A stretch of DNA of 64,000 nt from Trema orientale (taxonomy: Eukaryota; Streptophyta; Magnoliopsida; Rosales; Cannabaceae). The position numbers were made by a program, and so were the translations under genes. The stretch lies in contig JXTC01000001.1 of assembly GCA_002914845.1 (NCBI GenBank), forward strand, positions 4,903,958 to 4,967,957. Reading direction: 5' to 3'. The notes below the pieces were generated by a model, which worked only from the letters and a program-made list of their open reading frames with translations, was not told the DNA's origin and did no database searches. Shown here in pieces: positions 46,322 through 57,965 of this stretch; position 1 is the stretch's first letter; each line of letters starts with the position of its first letter.

Positions 46322-47267
46322 CAACGGTGGCGGAATTGTAAGTTGTGGATCCATCGTCCGAGTTTTTACTACCCACAATTACAGTTTTACCCTTCCCATC
46401 TCCAACCAAAAGAACATTCTTCTGCTTCGTCGGGATCCTAATATACTCGTTATACGTCCCCGCCTTAATTTGAATTACCGTTCTACCCCCCTCCTCCATC
46501 GAACCCGCCACCTCATTAATCGCCTCCCCGATCGTCCCGTGGGTCCCACTGCCGTCCTTCGCCACCACCGCGTGCGGCTCAATCGCCTCCACCGGAGCCT
46601 CCAGAAGCCTCCGATCTCCTGCCGAAATCCACGCCGGGAACCCGCCGTCCGACAACAATCTACGGCCACCGGCGCCGGACTTCGGCCCGGCCGACGAGAG
46701 GTAGAGCGAGAGGGAACCGGCGATGAGCTGGCTCACGTTTCGAGCCGTGGAGGCCATGGCCGCTGGTTCGGGCTCGGAACGGTGCGTCGTTTCGAGGCTG
46801 TCGAGGCAGGTCTCCTGGTTCGTCAGGGCGGCGCTGAGCCACGTGTGAACGTCGTCGTCTCGGTCATTTTCGGGGACTTCGTTCCGTGAAACGACGACGT
46901 TTGAGAGGAGGTCCACGGTGTCGTCTAGGAGGTCGAGGCAGTCGACTATAGCGGCCGTGTCGTAGTGGGCCCCGACCCTTTTGGAGGAAGCGAGGCTGAG
47001 ATTGTAGGCCAGGGCTCGGGCCCAGTGGGCCTTGGAGATAGTAAATTGGACCGAGTTGTCGAATAGGTCCTGTTTGGTTGAAGGGGGAGTGGTGGTGGAA
47101 GAAGAATCAAAATCATCTTCATGAGCGACAGAAATGGGAGATTTTGATGAAATGGGTTCTCTTGTAATTTTTGCGAAATGGGATTGTGATGATTTTAGCT
47201 CAGCTTGGGCTAAATTTAGTGAAGAGAATATGAATAGGAGAATTAACAATATGTTTGGGAGTTTCAT
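46322..47267 (-). CDS. Type I pectin methylesterase, exon 1 (signal peptide, pro-region, start of catalytic domain)
   Basis: Exon 1 encodes residues 1-316. MKLPNILLILLFIFSSLNLA is a signal peptide (cleavage likely after AQA, residue 22), so the enzyme is secreted to the wall. A PMEI-like pro-region (about 65-195) holds two Cys (110, 154); the N-terminal Cys pair of most PMEI domains is absent. RRLL occurs twice (202-205, 219-222), the motif cut by a Golgi subtilase before secretion. The catalytic domain starts near residue 229 and has GTYNEY. I chose the ATG at 47267 because signal peptide and TATA box agree; an in-frame ATG at 47288 would add seven residues, and longer readings would start upstream of the TATA box. 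Total 548 residues, the usual length for the family. Confidence 0.93.
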
Positions 47268-47371
47268 TCTTGAAAAACTTATAAGCATTATTATCTCCGT
47301 GCTTGCTTCGATAAGTGCTAAAGGAGGAGAAGAGAGAAGAAAGATGAGTGTGGCTGAACACTTGATGATCG

Positions 47372-47380
47372 TGCTATATA
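47372..47380 (-). promoter_or_regulatory. TATA box of the pectinesterase gene
   Basis: The minus strand reads CTATATATAG, about 105-110 bp upstream of the ATG at 47267. A transcription start about 30 bp downstream would give a leader of roughly 75-80 nt. Confidence 0.6.
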
Positions 47381-47419
47381 TAGGAGTTTTTTTTTTTTTT
47401 TTTTTCTTTAACGTGTAAT

Positions 47420-48404
47420 ACATATGTATTCATCTAATTAATTGAAAATGAGAATATACTTAACGGTACTTTATATGGAAGATAAAGTAAAATTTGTTTG
47501 CATTATGAAGAAATGATAAAGCCTCAAGTACTATAAACTTTTAACTACCTATAACCTTTTTTCCTCTTAAGAATTAGGACGTATGGTTGATAAGATTTCT
47601 GTTCACGAGATATCATTTTCGTACTTAATGAAAGCGTTGTATTATTATGTTTATAATGAGGAATTATTTACAAATAATTTTGTATTATTACTAAATGATG
47701 TGTATTATGACCACTATTATTTGGATAATGCGCATAATATTCAAATTTTCATAATTATGTTCCTTTGTTTCGTGAGTCGTTACACGTTACCATAACCTAT
47801 ATCATCATGTATAGCCATAGAGAATAGTACTGCATGTGGGACATACTATGGTCTATGTCTGAAATGTATATCTACACTTTTATGTAGGGTAACTACCATT
47901 ATGTCTCTTGTTTCTGTTTAATTATCGAAAAAAAAAGGTAACAACCATTATGACGTCAAAAAAAATAAAAAATAAAAAGCTCGTCCGATTAACGAGTAAC
48001 TGATAGTGATATATGTAAAGTGGACATATATACATAATTTCATGACATTTAATTAAAAAAAAATTATGCTATAACTTGCGAGAGGTAAAATGAAAAGTTA
48101 TGTGACCCAGAGAATAAGTCACCAACTTGTCTTGTTTATGTTGTCATAAAAAATTTGTGCCTAAAAAATACGTTAACTCAGAATTACTCAATTTCATCAT
48201 CATATAAAGAATTTATAACTAAAAATACATCAGTGACTTACATAACTAAAATATTACTTTTGGTGGTGTATATTTATATACACATTTAGTAGTTTTTTTA
48301 AGCTCAAGCGTACGTACAACTTTGAAAACTTGTGAATGAAGACTAGATTGATTTCAGCAGCAAAAAGTTGCAAATTTAAAAGGGAAAAAAAAAAAAAAGG
48401 GCCC
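47420..48404. other. Promoter-side spacer of the pectinesterase gene
   Basis: AT-rich, no gene seen. It contains the poly(A) micro-insertion at 47888-47952. The 70-codon open reading at 47583-47795 has no recognisable domain. Confidence 0.4.
47888..47952 (+). repeat. Micro-insertion with poly(A), flanked by a 16-bp direct repeat
   Basis: GGTAACTACCATTATG (47888-47903) recurs as GGTAACAACCATTATG (47937-47952). The 33 bp between end in nine A directly before the right copy, the arrangement expected of target-primed retroposition. Confidence 0.65.
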
Positions 48405-48557
48405 GTCTACAGTAAGGGCGTCCCTGCGTAGGGTTCTGTCTATACACCGTTTGATGGGAATCTGTATATAAATAGATTTCCTACAGATTCCCGTTATTCT
48501 CTATAGATTCCCATCAAACGGTGTATAAAAGGTGGCCCTATGTAAGGAGCTGTAGAC
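48405..48557. mobile_element. Fold-back (hairpin) MITE, 153 bp
   Basis: Starts GTCTACAG and ends CTGTAGAC. Internally TATACACCGTTTGATGGGAA (48441-48460) is matched by the inverted TTCCCATCAAACGGTGTATA (48508-48527). Nearly the whole element is one long stem with a short AT-rich loop. Confidence 0.8.
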
Positions 48558-51500
48558 CTCCCAAAAAAAAAATATAGGTGACAAAATCATTAATTTCCCG
48601 TAAAAAGAGGTATCCTTGTACGAAAGAGAGGAGTTGAGTCCAATTTTCTCTGTATAATGACGTTGTTTATATGATTTTATTGACGGTTGCTATTGTACAA
48701 TGACCTCAGACACATAACAGAGCATGAAAGGGAACAATATATAAAGCTAGCTAGCTTCGATAGAACAGTGTCTAATGATTGTCATCATTATTTTCTTTTA
48801 GGTCCACCAGAATAAGCATGCATGTACGGTAGCCAGCTGTGGTTTTTTAGTTTTTTTTTCTATCAACAAAAACTAGAAAATGAAATATATATTCCGTATC
48901 CAAGAGTTTCGTGCCTATATAGAGAATGAACTTGAGTTTTATAAGTTTGTCTTTGAATAACTATATAATATATAATGTACTTATTAGTGCCCGAGATTAA
49001 TATTGTTGAGTCTAGAAGAGTTAGATAATTTGATAACAGGGTACATATATACACAATGCATATCTCATTTAATTTCGTAAATTTATCATTCTGTGGCTAT
49101 GATGATCGCTCACATAGCTATTAATGAACACATTTATCTTAATTTCTTCTCCAGGAAAACTAATCAATAATGACCCATTGTTTTAAGGAAGAACACACGA
49201 AAACTAAAAGAAACAAACGAAAACAAGAATACTTAACCCGCATTGTAGCAGAGCCCAAAAAAAAAAAAACCTGCATTGTATAGTAACACAATTTAATTTT
49301 GGCAAAGTTCAAACATCGGTCTAGCATATTATGCATAGATATAGACTTCTATCCATAAACACAAGTTGTTTATTGACTTGTTCAAGAAAATCCAAAAGTG
49401 CAACATAAATATTACAAATCTCATAAAAGTATTTCTAAATCTAATACAGACACGTACTAATTCAGTTCAATAGTACAACTTACACTCTCAATAAAGAAAT
49501 ATATATATAATATACATATACATGTATGTATATATATATATAAGCATCTTATTAAGTATAAAGTTGATCTTTCTCATTTCCCTTTTCACACCCCACCCCC
49601 CTCCTCCCAAAAAAAAAAAAAGAAAAAAAAGTGTACAGCTGAAGTCCTGCACGCCATGATTGACCGGACGTATACTGCATTTAAATCAAGTATTAATTGG
49701 TGATCACAACATAGTTTTTGCAACGTAATTTACCAATGAAGGGACCCAATTTATTGACGATTATTTTCAAATACATGTTTGATTCTTGCAATTGGGTCAC
49801 AACTGATAAGAAAAGCTAACCGACTTTTTGGCACTTAAAAAAAGGTAGTAGAACATCAAAACCGGGTCCATTAGTGTGGGACATTTTCCTTCTTGCGGAT
49901 ATAAAGGATCCCTGGTATCTTATGTTGGACGTTTTAATTAGTGCTATTCGAATGATAAGAATAACTTAAATGTCAAAAAACATCAGAAAAGAGAGGAAAT
50001 AATTTGTAGAAATATTACTAGATTTTGTTAGAAATTAATTAGCTAGTTGATTATATCATAATATTTTTTAAGTAATTTAGTGTAACTAATTATTAATTAT
50101 TTAAAAAATAATTAGAGTTCTATAATTCACAAAAAGCAAATAATTATATGACAAATATTAGATCATTAAATTATAAAATTTTTGCACTTCTTTTATTTCT
50201 TTATTTTGTTCAAAGGATAGCTTTTAAAAGTGATGAAATTATGACCTGCCCATATGAGAGAAATTTGTAACTATTACTCACGTATTGAAGCAATTTTCTA
50301 ATAACAGACTGAAAAAAAAAGAAAGAAATAAAAAAGCAGCAAACTACTGCAAAAAGGATTAAATACAAAATAATTTAATATTCAAATGAATTCATTTTTT
50401 TGTTACAGGACATAGTGTAGTAGTACTAATGTAATTTTGCCTAAAAAAACAACGGATGAACTTTGAAAACTAATATAAATGGCTAGATGATTGTAAGCCA
50501 ACAATGCATAGTTAGGAATTTTTTTTTTAGTGGGGCATAAATACTAAAGAAAAAAATTATTTTTTTCTTTGGAGTCACCTAATTTAAATTTTTTCTAATA
50601 TTGAGGGTGATTGAGTCCTTAAAATTAATTTACGTAAAAAAAAAGAATGTACTAACTTTAGAAATAGAATATTTGTGACAATTAAAATTCTTTGAGCCAA
50701 ATCCGTCTGAGTCCAAAGGTTAGCAAAAAGGGGTAAGACAAGAAAAGGTAAGTTGTGCAGTCTCACATCGCTTGATGGTTCATAAATAAGAATCCACCCG
50801 CGAAAACAAATTCGTGCGGACTTAGGCTCAAAAGGGACAATATCATACCAAGTAGATGGAGGTATTATAATATTTGTTTAAACTCTAACATCAAATAATT
50901 ATGATTATATATTTCATTGTTGATCAGATTTTTTTTTTCCAATATAAAAATAAGGTTATAATTGATATGACTATTCCATAGTTAATTAGATTTTTTTCCA
51001 ATATAAGAAAAAGGTTACAATTGAAACTTCAATTATCGAATGGTAGCGTACTTTAAATTGTCTAAAAATTTATATGTAAGACTTAAAAATTAAAATATGT
51101 GACGATTAAGTGTATAATTGAAATCTTAATTTTAAGTGGAAACATAACTTATCCTAAAAATTTATAAGTATATTAAAAGACCTAAAATGTTGACAAGGGA
51201 CAATTGCCCCTCTCGCCCCACACCTCCCTCCATCCCATGCGCCTCAAGCACTTCTTGTGCTAGCAAAGCTCTAATGACTGTAACAATACACATACATATT
51301 TGAGAAAATAAATATTGGTGGACACCGGACTTGCACGCGTGATATATATAACCATCAATATTTGTTCTCAGCTATCTCTAAAAGATTCCAAAAAATTCCT
51401 AAAGTATCTCCAATGCAATGACAATGACATATACACTATACTTATTATTATGTTTTTGTAAGTAATTTGAGGGATATACTCACTGTTTGCACCAACAATT

Positions 51501-51960
51501 TTACCGAAATTTTTGACCACACAACTTCATTAATAGTACACTCTGACAGTCTGACTATCACTTTGAAATGAAATGTTACTTAAAATCATGTGACATCATT
51601 TGCTGTAAATTTTTAATGCACAATGAGTCCTTATGTTATTTTTCTTTTATTTATACCAAAATGTTCCCCTTTTCATGAAAAAAATAAGAAGGGGCCGTTT
51701 CCTTTGTGTATGGCGGCACTCCTAAAATAGGGACAAAACTCTAAATCCACGGTTGCTTTCAAATTGGAGAATTATATAGTGGGATATTATGACAGATCTA
51801 GAGGGACCAGATTCTCAAAAGCAAAATTTGAAAAGTCTAATAATGACATTCACTAGTGGAATATAATCATTCACATTAACCTTTGCTTGTTTCTTTAGAT
51901 AGTGAGAGAATAACCATGCATATATATTGTAAAAATGAAAAATTACACAATCCTATAACT
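48558..51960. other. AT-rich intergenic region, no gene seen
   Basis: Contains one poly(A) micro-insertion (49235-49280) and, at about 50755-50870, a degenerate phrase set (GTCTCACATCGCTTGATGG, CATAAATAAG, GGACAATATCATACC) that resembles small plant LTR-type repeats whose promoters read CCCACATCG followed by GGACAATATC. No coding signature otherwise. Confidence 0.4.
49235..49280 (+). repeat. Micro-insertion with poly(A), flanked by a 13-bp direct repeat
   Basis: AACCCGCATTGTA (49235-49247) recurs as AACCTGCATTGTA (49268-49280). Between them is GCAGAGCCC followed by an A run that reaches the right copy. Confidence 0.55.
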
Positions 51961-52249
51961 TAGAAGTGCTCAAAATCCAAACCAAACCCATAAATCCGGT
52001 CAATTTAATTCAATCCAATTTCCAAAATTAGATATTCTATTATTATTAGGAAAAGGTTCCAAATAATTGGCCTATAACCGATAACAAAAACTGATCCAGT
52101 TCAATTACCAATTGGATTGGATCAAGTCGAATCGGTTTTCATATGTAAATTAGATTGGGATTGGATAGCAATTTATTAAAACCAACTTATGATTGGATTA
52201 GATAAAATATGTCCAAAATATATTGAATTACAGCTGATGAGCACCCCTA
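51961..52249. mobile_element. hAT-type MITE, 289 bp
   Basis: The left end TAGAAGTGCTCAAAATCC and the right end GATGAGCACCCCTA are inverted repeats (compare TAGGGGTGCTCATC). CTATAACT and TTATAATT flank it, an 8-bp target repeat with two mismatches. The interior is rich in GGATTGGAT-like repeats, common in hAT subterminal regions. Confidence 0.6.
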
Positions 52250-52298
52250 TTATAATTACATCAGTAACAATGTAGTAAATAGGATAATTTCATTTGTG

Positions 52299-52304
52299 AG
52301 CATA

Positions 52305-52356
<52 letters not shown>

Positions 52357-52375
52357 AAGGTAAAGCATATAAGAT
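52299..52375 (-). repeat. Micro-insertion with a long poly(A) (minus strand), flanked by a 12-bp direct repeat
   Basis: AGCATATAAGAT lies at 52299-52310 and 52364-52375, identical. Between them are about 42 T followed by GCTGAAGGTAA, i.e. on the minus strand TTACCTTCAGC plus a long A tail. Confidence 0.65.
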
Positions 52376-53289
52376 AATTATAAGAACGTAAATTACCCCA
52401 TATATGCATGGAATACGTAACAACTATTTTATTTCATTGGGATCATGTCAAATAATAATTCCATAAAGATATGCAGAAAGCCATATCTTATTCCAAATAT
52501 ATTTTTATAAATATACGTCCATACAGTTAGGTGCAAGGTTGCACTCACTACAAATTCATACCCCAATGCAATTTAGGTGTTAAAAAGGTCAAAATAGGTG
52601 GGACCGATATATCTCTAATTCTCTTTAACGTGTTTCTCCTCTTATACATGATCATAATCAGCTCTAGGACATCTTATCTAATGCTTATCCATTAATCACT
52701 TCACTAGAAAGTGCTTAATTTAGTCTCTATATATAGCTCTCTAGTTATAGCTCCTTCTGTATCCATCTATACATATTATAATTCGAACACTAAGGTGTAA
52801 AAGAGTGAAACCTCAATTATGATAATAGAAAGCTCTTATTCTCCATAATAGTCCTCCCGTCGTTTTCAGGGCCAAGTTTTTTTCTTCTTATTTTCTTTTA
52901 TGGTTAAATATTTATAATTTTTCCTATATATCATTTTCAAGGTCATAGTAAGAATATTGACAGTTGTCAATGTGATTAACGGGCATTTATGACCAATTGG
53001 AAAATGGTTTGTGATGGATAAAAGCATAATGTAACCTGATCAAAAAATAGCTCAATAATGGTTATACAGCTTTGTATTTCGATTGGCAGAGTCACCAATG
53101 TGGAGAAATAGTCGATAAATGGAATCAACCAGAATTGATTTGAGATTGAATTTCAGCTGTGACAACATTTGGCTCTATTATGGTGATATGTGGGAAAACC
53201 ATGCAAATTGCATTTAGATTACTTCAAGAATATTTCTTTAAGATTTGTGTATTTTAGAACTTTTTTTCAACTTTATATATAAATAAATT
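52376..53289. other. AT-rich spacer, no gene seen
   Basis: No repeat family or coding signature recognised. Confidence 0.35.
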
Positions 53290-53810
53290 CTGTAACGGAC
53301 CCAAAAATTAATTCCAAGATGGGCATAAAAAAAATCAAAATTTTTTGCTGCAAAAAATTGTTTGTTACTATATAAAAATTTACATACTAGTGAAAAATAA
53401 AAAATAATATAAAATTTACAAACAGGTCATCACATAACTATTAAAATTCATAGGTTCATAATCAAATATACATTACAAAACTTAAGAAAATACAAATGTA
53501 AAATATTAAGACAATTCTGTAACATATATATAAATATATACAAACACACCCAAAGTTCACATGCATGTATTCAAAGAAAAATTTGTTTTTTCAATTTTAA
53601 GTGTGCCCTAATATAAGATGATATGATAGCTGTTAATTGTTAATAATAAATTTTAGGAAACAATGTAATTAAGAGAATTTATAATTGTTTACAGATATAT
53701 CTTAATATACGTAAGATGCAAATATATAATATATAGATATAAAGCGATGTAAGTTTTCACAAATCCAGGGGGCATATGCCCCCTTGCCTTAACGTTATGT
53801 CCGACTCTGG
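53290..53810. mobile_element. TIR element, about 0.52 kb
   Basis: The left end CTGTAACGGACCCAAAAA with AAGATGGGCAT matches, inverted, the right end ATGCCCCCTTGCCTTAACG with GTCCGACTCTGG. ATAAAT flanks both sides. A perfect palindrome GGGGGCATATGCCCCC lies near its right end (53768-53783). Interior AT-rich and non-coding. Confidence 0.5.
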
Positions 53811-54853
53811 ATAAATCTCGGCAATATAGTTTGATGCCCAAAAAAAAAAAAAATTAAAAGAAAATAAGAAAGGATATATTAGGGTTTTAAAAAGGTGATT
53901 GGTCTTCAATTAAGTTTATGGGGGAAAAAAATTGATCGATTTACAATGCAAATTCTTTTATTAAGTTAATCATTAGAGTAATAAGTACGGACAGAAAAAA
54001 GAAACAGTACATGCATATGAATTTTAATTTTAATTGTAACTAAGAGACGATAACTAATGGGGAACAAAATGTATGCCCTGGAAAAGCATCCTGATTATTA
54101 GGAGAAACCAAGTGAAAAACAAACTTTTAAGTGCTTGTTCATTAAATAAAAGCTACAAAGACATTGGGACAACTGTTTATAATTTTTCATTGTCATTATT
54201 AACTTAAGTAATGAGTCATTTCAATACCAACAGGATTGGAAGGATCAGATATATGTCAATATATACGCATGGTTTGGTACACTGTCATAAAAAATCATGC
54301 ATGCATATTTACGTATCTTATAATTTCTGGAGAGTAACACCAGAGATATTTAAATGATTCATCAAATTATGGTAACAAGTTATAGAGCAGTACTGCCAGT
54401 ACATCGATATACCAGACAACTAATCAATGAACCATTCAATTTATTTGTGGCAATATACAGTTTAACCATCTGTTTTATAAGTCAATGGCTATATCAGTTG
54501 ATGATGAAAATTTGATTAACTACGTGTACCTTAAATTATTAATCATTATTAAGTTTCCAGCAAAAAATGATACATATATGTCGTCACGTTGTATTAATGT
54601 AAAATATCAATTGGTCAGGTGTAAAAATGCAATTTAGAAATTTCAAAAAAAAAAACCGCAATTTAGATGGAGGTGTGTGGAAGGCTTCAATATCATTATT
54701 AATTAGATATATGAACAAATTTTTTGTGTAACTCACCGTTTAAGTACTCTTGCTTGATTAAAATTTTTCCCATGATTTTTTTTTTTTTTTGAATGAATTT
54801 TTTGATGGGTTTAAATGAGGCTAATTACGTTAGATGTAGATTCAAAAGGATTG
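53811..54853. other. AT-rich spacer, no gene seen
   Basis: Contains a further candidate poly(A) micro-insertion: GCAATTTAGA at 54629-54638 and 54658-54667 around AATTTC plus an A run, but here two extra C separate the A run from the right copy. Confidence 0.4.
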
Positions 54854-54871
54854 TTTGAGGACATGACCTTC

Positions 54872-55493
54872 TTTTCTTTTCTTTTTTCTTTTTTTTAATA
54901 TAAACGGGCTCCTCAAAAGAATATCATTAATCAAAACAAAAAGCTTCAAATTACAATATAAGTATAAGGATTACAATTTCAAACTCCTCAAAGAAAGGAG
55001 ACAAAAAAATGGATTACAAACACAACTGAGAACAAATGTGTAGGTTACCCTAATTCTTCAAGAGAAAGAGATAACAATAACCATCAGCAATCTATTGCCT
55101 TCAACACTTACTCCTGGCTACATTTTTGGCAGATTAGACTATATGAGGCCAGCACCAATTGAGATCCATGTATGTGGAAAAGAAAAGAAAACAAAAACTG
55201 ACCAATAAACAGATTTAGATCTAAGAAGAAATATCATATTTAAGATCTAGACCGAACTAAAATCCACATAAAATATAGTACTATAAGCCAGATCTAAATC
55301 TGGACTTATTAAAACTGAAAAAGAAAAAGAAAAAAAGAAGCACAGAGGATGAGGAAGAAGGGGATGAGGAGAGGAGGCCGAAGAAGTAGAAGGGAAGACC
55401 CCCTCTATGGCCTCCAAACGGAGAGACGATGATCTTTTTATTAGGAGGAGATGCAAGTAAAGAGAAAAGCTAGGAGTTTTTCCATATTCGATC
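54872..55493 (-). mobile_element. Short LINE-derived retroposon with 18-bp target duplication
   Basis: TTTGAGGACATGACCTTC occurs identically at 54854-54871 and 55494-55511. The insertion has its poly(A) tail at the left (T-rich 54872-54898), so it reads on the minus strand. Its 3' end (minus strand TGAGGAGCCCGTTTATATTA) matches the fragment at 36247 and resembles the one at 17692. The 5' part is pyrimidine-rich on the minus strand, like plant LINE leaders. At 622 bp with no reverse transcriptase it is non-autonomous, and probably a young insertion. The 96-codon minus reading inside is leader sequence, not a gene. Confidence 0.85.
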
Positions 55494-55511
55494 TTTGAGG
55501 ACATGACCTTC

Positions 55512-55932
55512 GAGATATACCCTACTGGATTTCTCATTTTGTTCCATTTTCCTTTGTCATTTCGGTTATTTTTGTAGTTGCATCTTTATTGTTGACTTTA
55601 CTTTGTAATTTTTTTATATGATATGCTTATTTCACTTTAATGGGAATCACTTCTGTGGTATTAGAATATTATTGCCATTGAGATGTTTACTTAAATTTTG
55701 GAATGAAAATATGCATGGTGCCCCCAACCCTACCTTATAGAATGACATTACCCAGGCACATTTTTCGCATTAAGGCGCCTGCTTTTTTTTAGTTTTTTAA
55801 ATATAGATTTATCCTTAATGATCTTTCTAGTTGTCTATGCCATTGCTATTTCATTCATAATGTTGTACACCTCATCTCCGACTTTAAGAAATATTGCTGG
55901 CAAACAACTAAAACCCGAACAAAAATATTGTA
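55512..55932. other. Spacer, no gene seen
   Basis: T-rich sequence, no feature recognised. Confidence 0.35.
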
Positions 55933-55946
55933 TTATAGCTTACTTT

Positions 55947-56054
55947 TTTTTTTTTTTTTTTTTTTGGAGGGGACACTGGGGTAAGAGAATTGAACTCTAG
56001 ATCTCAATATTAAAAGTATGTGTGGTTACCATTTAGATTAAGCCTGCCACCACT
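55947..56054 (-). mobile_element. tRNA-derived SINE with 14-bp target duplication
   Basis: TTATAGCTTACTTT lies at 55933-55946 and 56055-56068. Between them, on the minus strand, GTGGTGGCAGGCTTAATCTA followed by AATGGTAA resembles a Pol III A box region, and GAGTTCAATTCTC a B box (consensus GGTTCGANTCC), about 40 bp apart. The element ends in a long poly(A) (T run at left). Size of about 108 bp and this layout fit plant SINEs. Confidence 0.8.
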
Positions 56055-56181
56055 TATAGCTTACTTTCTCTTACTATTGTACTTTTTTTTTCAATTTTTT
56101 GATTGATCATTCATTTGAGTTAAGAAAAGAACCATCCTAATTTTGGTGTATATTTAGACCTAATTTTACAAAGGGACTAGA

Positions 56182-56478
56182 AAGGCCTTGTTTGGAATTA
56201 GACTTTTAGAAGAAAAGAAAAAAAAAAATTCTAAGGGATTCCATTTTTTCTTGTTTAAATTCAAGTAAAAATTGAGAAAAAAAAAATTTAGGAGAGAGAG
56301 AGAGTTAGATTTGATGTCATTTTTTGGTATATAGAATTTTGACTAACTGATTAGAAAAGAGAAAAGTTTGAGAACAAGATTTTATAAAATTTTGGAAAAA
56401 TATTTTCCGTTTTCTTTTTCCTTGACCTTTCCCTCAAATTTTTTTCCATCAAGAATCCAAGTTTCAAACAAAGCCTTA
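56182..56478 (+). mobile_element. MITE family 2, copy 2
   Basis: Starts AAGGCCTTGTTTGGAATTA and ends GTTTCAAACAAAGCCTTA, imperfect inverted repeats. Resembles the reverse complement of 18966-19266. Confidence 0.6.
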
Positions 56479-56646
56479 ATGTTCAAGAAAGAAAGAAAAA
56501 AATCAAAATATAGTGCGCGTGTGTGTATAGATAAATACAAAAGTTTAGATTTAACTTTTACTTGTTCTTCTAGCTGGCATCGGTACTTTTCTTCCAACTA
56601 GTTAGTGCTGAAAATTTTACCCCAAAAAAAAATAGGGACCGAGCAG

Positions 56647-56970
56647 CACTATAACAATATTGTAGCAACGACATTAACTTCGCAATAGAGGGAGTTTATC
56701 GTGATGACATTAGCTTGTGGTCACGATACATTTTAGGGCTAATGGCATGCCCAACCAATGCCAATATTTTCACTATTTTGGCTATAGCAATGACATTGTC
56801 GTTGCTATAGATACAATTAAAAGCAAAATTAAATATAGAAAACGTAAATTTGAAGGAAAAATTATTTTTTTAAAAAAATAAAGAAGAAAATACCCTATCA
56901 CGGCAACAGAATTAAAACCTGCAAAAAATAATGCGCGTTGTCGATTGCGATGATACGGTTCTCTATAGTG
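56647..56970. mobile_element. Small CACTA-like non-autonomous element
   Basis: Begins CACTATAACAATATTG and ends TCTCTATAGTG, so has CACTATA termini. The interior carries inverted motifs such as AGCAATGACATTGTCGTTGCT, typical of CACTA subterminal repeats. The flanking trinucleotides (CAG and ACC) do not match, so the boundaries are not proven. Confidence 0.45.
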
Positions 56971-57335
56971 ACCACATATTAATACTAACAGCCGATCCTT
57001 CCCTTCACACAAGTCACCTCATTTTCCCTTTCTCCTGTTTCTCTCTCTCTCAAACCCTCTATTTTGTTCCTCTCTCTCAATCTCTCCCCCACACACCCTG
57101 TCCCTTATTCTCACCATCACTGTTACTCTCTCTCTCTCTCTCACACACACACTCAATATACCCTTATTCTCCCCCTTTAAACTCCGCCAACCACTGCCCT
57201 CCTCAGCCTATCACCGTCCTCCTCCGCCTTCCTCTACTTCCATCTTCTTTCCTTTCTCTCAAGTTATCTTGAATGAATTTTTGTATTATGTTATGTTTTT
57301 ATATTTTATTTTTATATTAAGAATAATTTATAGTA
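56971..57335. other. CT-rich spacer
   Basis: A long pyrimidine-rich stretch with (CT)n at about 57125-57142 and CA repeats. The 113-codon Ser/Leu/Pro-rich reading across it is a low-complexity product. Confidence 0.4.
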
Positions 57336-57965
57336 GGGTTAATATTACCTAGGGTCTCCAATCTTTCCACGATGTATCACTTGGATCCCCAATTCTTTCT
57401 TTGTAGCTTTTAACTCTTCAATCTTACTATTTTGTTTCAGTTAGGTCCTCTTTTATCATTTCTGTCCAAAAGGGCAGTCACACATCATGTGCATAACACA
57501 TGCTCGGTCTAATCGACAGGGGTATAACACGGAAAGAAAAATGAATGCTTCAAGAAACCAGCTCTTTTTATGCTTTCAGAGAGCTTTGCACCATTGAAGC
57601 TTGAGCCAAGAGGAAAATGGAATCTGGATTCTGCATGTATGGTAATTAAGTTAAAATGAAGACGTCATAGAGACATATAAATCCAAGTAGAAAGTTTTTC
57701 TCATGCTATGATCAAAACGGTAAAAAATGTTGTGCAGCTGGAATCTGATATACAAAGATATGGGATTTTTAATATAAATGTAGACTTTGAAGAGTGAACA
57801 AAGGACGTTTAAATCTAATCATGAAAGAAAATTAAAAACAAATGGTTTTTTTCTTTCTTTGAGACAAATAAAGGCAAACAAATGAAATCCCATTCATAGC
57901 GGGTGAAAATAAAATAGATATAGTTGCACCAAAATATTTTTTGCGAATCGATAAGTATTCATCAT

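Noticed and set aside
46470-46889. 139-codon plus-strand frame, Arg/His-rich
   Set aside because: Antisense shadow of GC-rich pectinesterase exon 1.
47268-47423. N-terminal extension of the pectinesterase beginning MYYTLKKKK
   Set aside because: Its ATG is upstream of the TATA box and it would place a Lys-rich tract before the signal peptide; starts at 47267 or 47288 are more likely.
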